Shown here: positions 25,201 through 37,200 of the stretch, piece by piece
How the letters are laid out: every line of letters starts with the position of its first letter
Position numbering within the stretch: the first letter of the stretch is position 1
Assembly (NCBI RefSeq): GCF_019059575.1
Contig: NW_024881540.1
Span: 806,001 to 870,000, forward strand
Direction: 5' to 3'
Length of the DNA: 64,000 bases
Origin: Amphibalanus amphitrite
Taxonomy: Eukaryota > Arthropoda > Thecostraca > Balanomorpha > Balanidae
Made by a program: the position numbers and the translations under genes
Notes under the pieces: model-generated
Databases searched by the model: none
What the model saw: the letters and a program-made list of their open reading frames with translations, nothing else
What the model was told of the DNA's origin: nothing

Positions 25201-28200
25201 CGCAGCTGTTGTGCAGGTGAGCCACTCTTTGACGTAAAAGAGGCAGACAAACACAGCGAACCGCCGCAGCTTGTCGTGCATGTCCTTGGAGATGATGCCC
25301 AGCTCCAGTAGCTGATGTCGGAACAAGAACATCTTGATGCCGTAGATGACGTGGGCCATCCAGCGCGCCTTGTGGCAGGCACCCGGTTTCTTGAAGCGCA
25401 CAGATGCAGCGCCGTTTGCCTCTGTCGAGTCACCGCCCAGAGCTATAACTGCAAGGGACGCAGACTCTTCGTAGTCCGCACGCAACTGCTTCTTCCCACG
25501 GATGCAGGCCAGCACTGTCAGCACCTTTGTCGCTTGTTGCTTCAAATCGTCTTCCTCTAGTTGCAGGGTCTCATACTGCGTTTTGTTCAGCTTCGACCAG
25601 ACATTTTTAAACACTTTGAACAGCTTTGTTTCAGGCGTTTGGTCCTTGCCGAACAGTAATACCCACACAGCCTTAGCGGACAGCTCTTGAATATGGTGTC
25701 GACAGGACGTGTACAGCAGCTTCTTGGATAGCTTGGCCTCCAGCCTGATCGCTGCTCCCTTTTCCCAGCCAGTGTTAGATGCGGTCGTATCAAACGACAT
25801 AGCGCGCACACTGTCTTTCAACTTCCAGTCCTGGATGCACTGCAGGGCCTCGGATGCTTGCGATTCACCGGTTCCATCGCTGATCTTGCGCGCCGATAGA
25901 ATCTTGCCTTGGTTGCACTGAGATGTGTTGCCTGACACCATGACGGCCAGCCGTTCGCCCTTACCATCTTTATCTTCTAACAGCTTACCGTCCCAATGTA
26001 TGGTGGAGTCAACAGGCGGTGAGAAGTCTTCTTTAATTCGTTTAGCCTGCTGGTTACGGTTGGCAGATCGCTGGCGCCGCACCGTTGATCGACTGAGCCG
26101 GAACTGTTGCAGGTCACCTCCACCGGACTGAATGGCAGCCGCCAGCAGATACGTTGCAGCGCCATCAGTGACCTTGTTCCGGTCTAGTGCACTGGACACT
26201 GCGGCGTCCGCGACTCTCTTGGGGAGATGCAGCGTGACACTGCTGCATCGCGACGGCCGACCTACGGGGGCGACGTAGTCAGCATCGTCTTCCACATCCT
26301 CTTCTGCCGCGCCCTCGTCTTGTGCCAGTCCTGCGTCCGTGGTGTCGGCTGCGTCAGCTGCACTTTTGGACAGCTGCGGTGCTACTGCTGGAGCTTCTCG
26401 CTTCCGCTTCCGGATGACCCTTGCTTTGTAGCTGGTGTCTTCGCAAGCCAGGTGCATCTTACGATCCTTGCGTTGGTCTCGCAGAAATTTCAGGTCCATT
26501 TGTTTATCCGCTTTATCCCTGAGCCGATCCTGCTGAATGTCCCGCACGGCGGTTTCGGTTGTCAGGTCACACAGTTTGTTGATGAATGTCTCGAATTGCC
26601 GCCTCTTCTTCCTCTCAATCGCAGAATCCCGGTTCCTGCTCTTCTTCAGCCCGGCCCACTGGTTGTGCAGCTTTATGATGACGTCTGTAGCTTTGTCGGG
26701 GCGGACAGTTGTAAGCGTTGCAGCAGCGTACAGAGCCAGCGCTTCATCGGCGACCTTGGACGCCAGCCTCCTGATGCTGACGACGCCTACCTCGATTTCC
26801 TCCAGGTAGAAGAGCCGTTGTAGACATTCTCTCCTGGTAGGCAGCTGGGTAGGGCGAAACGCCTCAATGGTTTTACCCACGAGCCATATGCTGGCTCTGC
26901 TTCGGGATCGGCGTGCTGGATGAGCCTTCCCCGATCTCCTCGGGCTGGTAAACCCAGTTTCTCTGCCGCCTCGAGTGGTCGGCATGGTACGAACGAGTGG
27001 CCAGGAACAGTCTGAAAGCGAGAGAAATAAGATGGGTCCATTTCTATTACCGGTATACAAATGAATCCGAAATGTATCTACCAAAAATGAGCACGATTTA
27101 ATTTGAAAGCGACCATCAATTAAATTATCTATATTAGCTGCTGGGTTACTGCAGCTGTTTTGTGTGAAGATTTTCATGAGAACCCAGCATAGCACAAAAC
27201 AGAAAGCAGCCCATATTTAAAAGTGAGATGTGGAAATGAAACGACTGAAAATGTCCACTATTCATGCGACAAAACAAATAAGTGCTTTTATCGTTTTTGG
27301 TGCATATTTTATGCTGACGGGGCAACATTAAACAAACACACTAACCTCAGTTACGTAGCTGGTAGCGGTGCAGTAGAGTCGGTGGACAAAGCGCTGCGGT
27401 GCGGTCGGTGACCGGGGGACAAGTGACCGCGCCGACCGGTCGCGGCTCCCAGGTCAGCGTGGTCACGTGACCCAACCCCTCCGGTAATATGGCGAAGGCG
27501 GCACAGGGGCGGCGCGGGGATATAGGTGGGGGGGGGGGGGGGGGAGGGGCGCAGACCATGACACGGATCTCACCACACATTATTTTACATTTATGCGTAG
27601 TGCTGCTGACACGACAACTGCAGGACTCACACCGGAGAATGACCTTCTCTGTGTACTTCGCACCGGAAAACTTTGACGCTCTTGCGCTAGGGTCGAGGGT
27701 TTAGCTAGAGGGCTGAAATTCGGTGTGCTAGCTATTGGGCCATCTAGCAATGGGAAAACACCAGGGGAGCTTGTCCATCGAAAAGTTAGTTTTTTTTGGA
27801 CAGGTCTAAAGTGTCATATTTGTTTGTTTAACGATCCAATTCCATATCACTATCAAAGTTTTTCAGGATGCCGGTGAAGAAAGTTCATTCTTCTGCTAGA
27901 TTGACCTACAACATGCTTTCACTTACATTTTCTTATACAGGTTTTGCTCCGTCCCGCTGCGCTCAATGCCCGCGCGGGGAAAGTTAGCGGGGTTTCACTG
28001 TCAGAGGTTGTACCAGTGACAACTGTTTGGCCCTGCGACCGGTCGAAGGTTACCCCGCCCCACCGGGCGCTACCCCCACTCCTGACCAGTTGAAGCCGAT
28101 ACAGCCTCTGACAGCTCAGCGCGGCCAACTCTTCTTGTATGGGCATAATGCTTAGCTGAGTTGAGCAAAGTAGACAAAAACAAATGCAAATTCATACATG

Positions 28201-31200
28201 ATGTGAAAATGACAGAGCAATGAATCTTCCTCTCAGGTATCCTGAACAGCTTAGGTACCGACTTGAATTGTTAAACTAACAAAAATGAAGTCTGTTTAGT
28301 AGGGCGACAGCCGAAAGTCTCTTCTGTGGCCCGTCAGACAGCTGAGAGCGCCGGGTCTGCGCGTCGATAAGGGTCATTTGACGCCTTTGTGTGGCTTACT
28401 TTGATCCGTCGTGACACTGAGTTGTGTAATTGCGCCTTGTTGCCGGCTGTGAGAGACACATCTCAATATTTCAGAATACTTTTTTCGCTACATATTGTTA
28501 TTTTGGCATTCAGCTTTCACTGGTAATCGGAAAAAACATGACTATGATTTAATGACTGTCCTGGACAGCCCGTTGAATAAAAGATTTTTACGATTTTACA
28601 AAAACGCAATTTCTTAAAAAGGCCATCGAACGATTTCTATATAAAATACTGTTTTGGAATCAGCTCACCGTCAGCTTTCGAACGGTATGTTTCGTTTCTT
28701 TGGTGGATGAAATGACTTTCCAACGAGCCGTGCTGGTTCAACCGCCAACGCATTCCACCTATAAAAATAAAACCAGCATAACGCCTTTTGGGGCGACTAA
28801 CGGAGCGAGCGAGAGGGTGGGCCTTGCACGTGCGAAATCGCGAGGGGTATCTCCAACTGACTTGTGCACAGCACCCCACTAACCGGTCTCTAGCGATGTG
28901 CCAAATTTGAGCACAATCGGCCCAGCCGTTCTCGAGATCTGGAAGCGGCACCCTGCACGTGCGGACGTGCAAAATGAGCCCCAACTGACTTTTGCACGGC
29001 ACCCTGCTAACCGGTCCCTAACCGCGTACCAAATTTGAGCGCAATCGGTCCAGCCGTTCTCGAGATCTGGAATCGACCCCTGCACGTGCGCACGTGCAGC
29101 AGCACCCCAACTCTGGCACATGGATAATGGATATGCATTGCCTAGTGGGTGCCTACCTACATGCCAAGTTTCAGCGCAATCGGCCAAGTAGTTACCGAGA
29201 TATTGCAATAGTTACAAAACTGACACCTCTTCGTTTTGCACGTGCCACGTGCATAATGGGTCACCCACAAGCATCGGAAATAGTCCAATACTTGGTAGAA
29301 GGAATGAAACTACCCTACAAAAATTACCGCATGTAAATCGGTCAAGTGGTTGCTGAGATATAAGCATCGCAAAAGCGTGACCACGGCCGGCCGGCCGCTC
29401 ATACTCAGAAATGTCCGTTATTCTACGTAAGACTTCGCTCGCTTCGCTCGCTCCGTATAATGAGTGGTAAGGCGGCCAGCGCAGCGCGGCGCGTCCCTGA
29501 CCCAGCCCAACGCGTCTGTGCCGAGCGTGAGGCCAGAGGGATATACTGTACCGCTGAACCTGGGTGTGAGGCGGCGCAGTCTACCGCTCCAGTCAAACGC
29601 TGGGCCGTCGGGGGGCGAACATCACTTAGTAGGTGAGTGTACTATGAGACAGGTCGATGAAACAGGTCGTCCCTGTCGTTGGTCACTCCCGCCCGGTGAC
29701 CCCGATGGTCGTTAAAGGTAGTGTGCCACCTTTGAAAGATTTCCCATTTTATTTTTCCTAGGATAAGAAGCTTCTGTTTTTACCTAATATCGCAAAGAAA
29801 ATCAAAAATGGGCCTGGAATAGTGCCTTTTTCGCCTAAAAGTTTATCGGTTTTTCGATATGTATAACAACTGTAGTGGGCTGAGCTGTAAACAGGCGTCG
29901 GCAACAATCGCGAATGCGGCGCACATGTGACAATAAGCAAAGGTCATTACAGGGTGTTGCAGGTAAATTGGGAATTTTCAGACCTAATTTCAACATGCTA
30001 TTAATACGGTGAATGAAAACACAGAAAGTTGAAACTTCGCACGTGTGTTGTGTCATGTACGAACAGCCTTGTCACTCGATGTGACCGCCGTCGGCGTCCC
30101 GCACCCTCTCGAGACGGCGCCGGAAAACGGAGCACGCGCGCCGGGCCTCGTCCTGGTCAATGGTGCTGACTGCCTTCCTGATGGCCTTCTTCAGGTCAGA
30201 AACGTTGGCAGGAGTGGTCGAGTTGGCCTTTTGTTCTACCACGCCCCACATCCAAAAGTCGCATGGATTCAAGTCAGGCGAGTTGGAGGGCCATATGTCC
30301 TTGGGTACATATAGGGGGATCCTCTGGCTCAGGAAATCTTGCACCCTCTGGGAAGCATGTGCTGGGACGGAGTCTTGCACCAGCATGACTTTGCTCAAGT
30401 CATAGTATTTCATCATCCAGGGGATGAGAGACTCCTTCAGGATGGTCAAATACGCGTCAGTGTCGATCATCACACCAGCAGGCATGCAATTGGGCGGCAT
30501 TATGCGGCCATCACTTGCGACGGCCCCGAACACCATTACTGATGCCGTATTTTTGCCTTTCATCACGGGAGCCACTTTATCAGGGCTGTAGGCGATAGCC
30601 CGCGAGTTCCTGCGGTTGGCGACCTCTTCTACGATGAACTTTTTCTCATCGACAAATACTCTGACGTCACTCCCGAGGTGCTTGAGGAGATTGAGGACCT
30701 TCGGTGCCCTCTCCCTTCGTATCGCTCTTGCTGGTTCGGTCAGGAGGCTTCGTCGTTTTCTGGTAAACGACTTCATCCCGAGGTCCTCTCTCACGGCTCT
30801 GCTGATGGTGCTCTTGCTCACGTGACGGGCACGCGCAAGCTTGTTCATCGAGGTCCTCGGTTTGGCCTGTATCGAGCGTTTCAAGCCGCTCAGGAATGTT
30901 GGTGTCCGTTTTCGGTCACTGCGAGGTGTGTGAGAACGTCGAGCGACATCCCCTCCAGCTCCTACAGTCGGGATAGTTCGGTACACGGTAGACTTTGGGT
31001 ACCCAGTTAAACTTATTTTGTCCTTCGCGCTCTGTCCGGCGCGAACTAACTCACCAATCGTTTCCCTCCGACGCTGCTCCATGACTGCGCGATATGTTAG
31101 GATTAAAATTTCAATATCAAATGAAAAACAATTGTTGAAATTATATTGTGTCAAATTTCCATGATGTTCCTCCGCATACCAAATTTTTTGTAAGGTCATG

Positions 31201-34200
31201 AACTTAGTCCCAATTTATCTGCAACACCCTGTATAGAGTTACGACGTACGGGAATGAGTTATCAGCTGTCTAATCGTAGACAACACAATGTCGAGCCTTA
31301 AACTGTAAGCCTGTATTAGTATTGTTTCTTTTATTTGGCTGTCGAACATTATTTATGGTTTGAAATATGATTTTATGTAAAATAATTGATATGAAAAAGC
31401 CGTCTCTTAAGTTAAGACCCCATTTCACCACACGCAAGTGGCAGAAATGACAATGATCAGCTGACACATTTTTCTTGGCCGAAGTCAGAGCGCGCGGCCC
31501 GACGCACCACCACCGCACCACAAAGTATGAGCAGAAGCCGCGCCCAAAGCCAGGGCCCCGGTAACGTGAGGTAGCCGAGTTGGGGCAGCGTGCGCTGACC
31601 CAAGCCGGGGCCGCAGCTTTGGGCGCGGTCTACCGCATCCCCGCGGGCAGCCCCGGGCTATCACATGACACCGGGAGGACGCGCGGCCCCGGCTTGGGTC
31701 AACGCACGCTGCCCCGACTCGGCTACCTCACGTTACCGGGGCCCTGGCTTTGGGCGCGGTCTACCGCACCACCTAACAGGCGTGTTCGAAACCGCAGGAG
31801 ATGATGATGAACGGGTTTATCGAAACTTGATTGGATGAGCATATCAGTAATAGCGATTTCAGTGTGTGCAGTTATTGTTCATAGTGGTGTGAAATGTGGT
31901 TGGGGTACGACCGACAACCCGTCGGGGCGAATTTCGCACTGGGGTACTCAAAATTTGAAGAATTTAAGACGTTTCCATGAGTTTTGAAGGTATGGATAAG
32001 TTCTAAAAATCCGGTTCTCCTTATCTGGGCCATTAACTCCATACGGTCCAGGAAAGCTGGCACACTACCTTTAATGCCCGGTGACCTCAACCTGTGGTCG
32101 TTAAACCGCGCCCCGTTGAGGTCTGGCAGGTTTCAGGTCCTGTCGGGGGAGGGCGGGGGGGGGGGGGTGCCAAAGGGCCCCAGTCGTATCTCTGGAACTA
32201 ATAGTCGGATCGGGAAAATTCAAACAGCATTCAAAAGGGCTTGTCAAGATGCACCAGATACAGTATCGATTGCTTCAATATTTGATCCGTGACGTCACAG
32301 GGAGATCAAATAAGGTTAAATCTGTCCAATTTTCTATAATGATGAGCAGTCGGTTCTAAAAAGAGAAATCTAGGCTTCTAAAATGGGTCTGAATATGATG
32401 CATATCTTGGATCTAACAGGTGGACAGTCAACTGAATGGATGATGACCTATCATCTCACAAAGGTGGTCAGCCTCGACCAATAAAAAAAACGTAAATGCG
32501 TGTTACGTACGAAACGTCATGCTGGATTATTAATTTTCGAGTCGTTATTAAAGTATGACATTCATATGAAGCCACATAAACCTCATTGGCCAATTTTGTT
32601 TGCCATATGACGTCACAGGAAGGTCAAAAAGGTCAAATTGTACCGAGTTACATTGGCAAACATTTTATTGCAAAAAGTGACTTATCATGTAAAAAAGGCA
32701 TCAACAGTCGTATTTAGTCGGCAAAAGATGGATTAGTGTCATAGATACGGCTCTAAACTAATTTTAAGTACAAATGCTGAAAACAATGTGACGTCATCAT
32801 ACTAGTCCCTATATTTTCAAGTCTTTCAAATGGCTAAACCTATCTCTGGGATGAAAGCAGTAAGCTGATCTCTGATATGTAATCCGGTATGCTTAAAATT
32901 TCTTCAAATTACCAAAACATTTATAAAAAATCTAAATTTTGAGCTTGAAAACCTCAAGATCTTGAGTTTTTTATTTTAGAAACTAAGGATATCAATTTTG
33001 TTTGCCATGGTTTTGTATGTATACATAAATTACAAAAATTACAAATACATAAAAAATACAAAAATTCAACCTATACCTAGGTTGAATTTTTGAGTCACTA
33101 GGTTGATTCTGATTTTCCGCAAGTTTTTTCTTTTCCGACCAAAAATGACCGAACACGACCTCACTTTGACATTAACAGTCATGGCCTCATGACCTGAGCT
33201 CATGACCTGAGATGACCATAGGAGGACTTGCGCAAAATTGATGTTCGGAGAGGTACTGAAAACGGCGAGTCAACATTTGCGGTCGTTTGTGAGTTATCGG
33301 CAAAAGCCTCAGGGGGGGGGGGCCTTTGCCCCCATCGGGTCGCGGGGTAATGCTCGCGGACCTGTGGTTAGTGTCTGGGGGCCTGTGGTTGTTAATGCTC
33401 GTTGACCTGTGGTCAGTGCCCGGTGACCGGCGCGGAGACCGCCCACGCCCTGGTTGCGACCTTCCGGCGTATTGGTCTAATTGTATAACATGCGGTGTTA
33501 CGATTTTTCGGTGTGAATCACCATCCGAAATTCCGAATTCTTATTTGTAAGTCCAGGAAAATAAATACCTACATAATACTTATGCTGTGCACTGTTTAAC
33601 CCTATTAGTGGCAGGCTCCTGGATGCCCCTATTAGTGGCAGGGGGGGGGGGCTGTTTACGACCCCCCCCCCTGATATCTCGAGATCTAACCCGCGACCGC
33701 CTGGGGGGGGGTCGGATCCGACCCCCCCCTCCGTTTTTCTTGAATAACTCATGAACCACTTTCGCTATCTACTTGAAACTTGGCATACCTTCTCCCCCAT
33801 CAATTTGACGTCTCCTGTGCAATTTTTAAGAAAAAAATTCCAAAAATTTTTGAGATATATCGATTTTAGTGATGTAACTACATGGCGTTTTTAGTCAAAA
33901 AGTGGTAAATGTTTAAAAAATCGCCAAAAATCAGGGTTTGAAGCAAATTGCAAATTAAGGACATCAAAAGACGCAGCTCAACGAGTTCTTTAAAATGGCT
34001 ATCTCGGATTTTGCATAAAATGCGTTTTTCACCCCTAAAAATTCAAAAAACTATATTTTTTGGAAAACAGCTAATAAAATCCAAAATTTTGGGAATTTCC
34101 AAAAAACCGGAATATATGTTGTAGAGCTCTATTAGTACATTAGATGCCCCAAATTTCAACTTTCTATCTTGATTTTTGACCCCCAAATTGTAAAAAATAG

Positions 34201-37200
34201 CTCCAACATGCATAGGGCATGGTGACGTCATAAGCATTTTCGTGAATTAGAGGCACTTCTGAACATCGCATGTGAAAACAAATGGCACCACTAGATTCCT
34301 GGGACAAAGCTCGTCTAGAAAAGTGCATTTTTATGTCAAAAATAAAAAGTTGAAAAATTGACCTTTTTTCTTAGCCCTCGTTTTGTTATGTATAGTATAA
34401 ACGATTTTTTATGCTTTCAATGCACACTTATCACCAGCACAGTGACTTGGGGTCACATATAACCATTACCATCGGATTCGGCATGAAAAATAAGCCATAA
34501 AACATGTGTCGCACGCCCATGTAGCAGAAAGTGAAAACCGTGACCTTTCGTGACCTGACCTGACCTTGACCTGTACTTAGTATGACCCCTATACGCACAT
34601 GGTACCTTCACTAGGCCTTTGAGGTCATTTTTGGTGAGTTTCGAGCAGCAGCTATCGATTCCGCTGTCCGTAAGCCGATTCATGCAAAACCCCTGAATTT
34701 GACCTTTGACCTGACCTTGACCCGAAAGTTGACCTCAATCTTAAAATCTTAAGAGTGCTTTGAGAAGGTCTCGTAGAGACCTTTCGAACGCCGCCTCGCG
34801 GGGCTCGATACGACCATTGGTTCTCGAGATAACAGGGGGGGGGGGTCGGATCCGACCCCCCCCCAGGCTGTCGTGGGTACGGAAATAGCCCAGGCGGTGC
34901 CGGGCTAACGGCCGATTTTCAAAATTCAAACGGCATTAGATTTCGCTCAACGTGATCTACATTTCCAAAAAATAAAAATTAAAAAATGTCAATAGGGGGT
35001 TAGAGGGGGGTAAAAACGGGCAAATTGCAGATACATTTTAGACTGTTTATCACGGCCAGGTTTCTGAACCAATCTTAACGCAACTTTTGCCGATCGATAG
35101 AGAATGAACCAGGAATTCACATGGATCCTAAAAATATGCATTTTCAAAAATCATAGGCGGATACAGATCATTGAGATTGGGGGTACACAAAAAGTATAGT
35201 AAATAAGGTTTTTGTTGGTACTGTTTCTAAAAAGGGTGGTAATGGTCTTGTTATGTTACAATTTTCTTATGAGAGAACGACTACAATTGTATTGGTCATG
35301 CATAGGCGGTGTCAGGGCACCTATTAGTGGTGTCAATTTCAGAAAATGTGTGTCCAATGTCCGTCCAATGTCCAATACTTACGTCGACTGTCCGTCCAAA
35401 AATGTCCAAACCAGCCATTTGTCCAAAGATGTCCGACACCTACGCAATAGTTTACACTCAACACTGTTATTTAATTTGCTTTTGATGTACGATTACCAGC
35501 TCAAAAGTGTTAATCATATCGAAAGCTGAGTTTTATAATAGCCAATCAATGTTAAACACGATTACTTTATAAAAATGTTGAGGTGTAGCAAGCGATTGTC
35601 CAAAGTTGTCCAAAGCCCGCTGTCATTGTCCAACCGAATTCGGAATTGGACATTGGACAAAATCGGAATTCCGAAAATTCAAGTTCCGATTGACACCATT
35701 AGCACCTATGTTGGGAGGTAAAACATAACCCCCTTTTTGGACGCCTGGATCCGCCTATTATAGCAAAAAGTGTCAAAAGAGGATGCACAATAACTTTGTA
35801 TATGTTATCACATGATACCTTTCATTCACTGCTCGTAAAACTGGTGCATACAGTTATAATACATCAGCATCGTGATCTTCGCCCAAATGACTCGCTTCAC
35901 GAATAGGACCCCCCAATTCCCAGTGCTCTGGAGCCGCCCCTGATAAAGTTATGAACTTGAAATTTTCAGGGAATGTGCCCAATTTAGTTTTAGGAACAGT
36001 CAGAAAATTTCAGCATCGTAGCTTTAGCAGTTTCGGAGATATTCCCGAAAAACCTGAGGGGTGGATGAAAACAACCCCCCTGCCACTAATAAGGTTAACA
36101 ATTTACCCCTCGTAAAACTTTCACTAGCATAGTCTTTCGATCGCCTAAACTGCCCTTTTGACTGCTGAGAGTGCTGAGCTGGCCTTCACCCTTGCTCATG
36201 CCGCTTCGTTTAAGTCAATCAATTCAGCAAAATCAATCATCATATTCCCTGAGGGAGATTTGATTTGAGGAGCTGTTTGACAGTAGCCTGGGCTGATCAG
36301 AGATGATTACTGAACGATCAAGGTGACCTGATCCAGTCACAGCGCTGAACTGAGACAGCGCATATGAACTCAGTGGGGTACGTTTATGCTTATACTTCCC
36401 AGAGTTATACCTAGCTGTTCCATAGTGGAGGGATAGCCAGCCGGCCGTGCCCCTCAGACAGTCGTTGGACTAGCTGCAGTAGCAAACCCTATCAAAATAT
36501 TTGCCGATGCGTCCTGGTGCTGGGATCTTTCAGAAACATCTGCATCATTGGTGCCTGCTTTTAATGATTATCATTGTCAGCTGTTTTAAGGCATTCATCA
36601 GGCTCATTTAACTCTGAAAGACTTTAGATTTGAGTTACCGACTACCCTGCAGGCACCAGGCCATTGGTAGTCACATGCGGCTGACACAACACAGCCCCGT
36701 GCGACCATACAAACATATAGTACACACAAACTCCGGTCAGACAATACCGGGAACAAATGTGCTTCCATGGACACCGCTGATCCACTCTGATCCGGAGCAG
36801 TGCTCGCTGTAAACGTCAAACGTGGTGGCAGGCGAGTCGTAATCAGGCCCCTCAGGACCGCTTCCTTGATTGACTTGGGCTTTTTTTTGACAGAATGTTG
36901 ACCTCACCCATAAATATTGATTGCTTGATCGCAAATGACTAACCAGGCATTTTAACGACTTGTGTTGTGTTGTGTCGTTCGTTAGGTCACAGCGAACACC
37001 TGCAGCCGGCCACGGCTTTTGAGGGCGAGGTGACGGTCGGGGGCACGGCTTTGGCTCTCTACTCCGGCCTGTTCGCCTACGCTGGCTGGAACTTTCTCAA
37101 CTTCGTCACCGAGGAACTGCAAAACCCATACAGGTGAGGAGCACTGACTCGGGTGAAAATCAACTGTAATTAACATCTTTCAGTAAGCATTTCATGGCGG

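Larger units (their letters stand above)
23976..27809 (-). mobile_element. 3.8-kb autonomous DNA transposon with 258-bp TIRs
   Basis: The left TIR (23976-24233) and right TIR (27552-27809) are inverted copies that differ at only a few bases; they start TTAGACCTGTCCAAAAAAAA. Direct repeats AGTGTCA lie just outside at 23969-23975 and 27810-27816 (7 bp, or 8 if one mismatch is allowed). The only large gene inside is a 790-residue transposase on the minus strand. Near-identical TIRs and an unbroken gene indicate recent activity. A G-run (27528-27546) lies just inside the right TIR. Confidence 0.9.
29716..32070. mobile_element. TTAA-flanked non-autonomous element hosting a mariner
   Basis: TTAA at 29712-29715 and 32071-32074. 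Ends AGGTAGTGTGCCACCTTT / inverse AGGTAGTGTGCCAGCTTT. Removing the nested mariner leaves about 1.07 kb without coding capacity. It also contains a GC-rich inverted repeat (31540-31757). TTAA targeting suggests piggyBac- or Kolobok-type mobilisation. Confidence 0.82.
33600..36094 (+). mobile_element. G-hairpin element interrupted by a second one
   Basis: TTAA at 33596-33599 and 36095-36098. Ends CCCTATTAGTGGCAGG / inverse CCTGCCACTAATAAGG. Left hairpin at 33642-33672. A complete family member sits at 33690-34904, and a GTCCAA-rich repeat at 35154-35757. This is a three-level nest inside intron 2. Confidence 0.8.

Noticed and set aside
24713-26823. Plus-strand open frames opposite the transposase gene
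   Set aside because: Antisense shadows of a long minus-strand coding region.
26986-27195. 70-codon N-terminal extension of the 790-residue transposase
   Set aside because: Follows a pyrimidine tract and AG resembling a splice acceptor, with different amino-acid composition; the ATG at 26983-26985 is more likely.
28637-29208. Two antisense open frames of about 110-120 residues sharing repeated segments
   Set aside because: Translations of the CACGTG tandem units; the equivalent frames in the second copy (43631-44163) differ in extent, so no coding constraint.
31083-31199. 39-codon extension of the mariner transposase
   Set aside because: Would exceed normal mariner length and has no similarity to HTH regions.
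29716-32070. Whole 2.35-kb interval as one autonomous transposon encoded by the mariner transposase
   Set aside because: The mariner has its own TA-flanked ends inside; the outer TTAA ends are unrelated to it.
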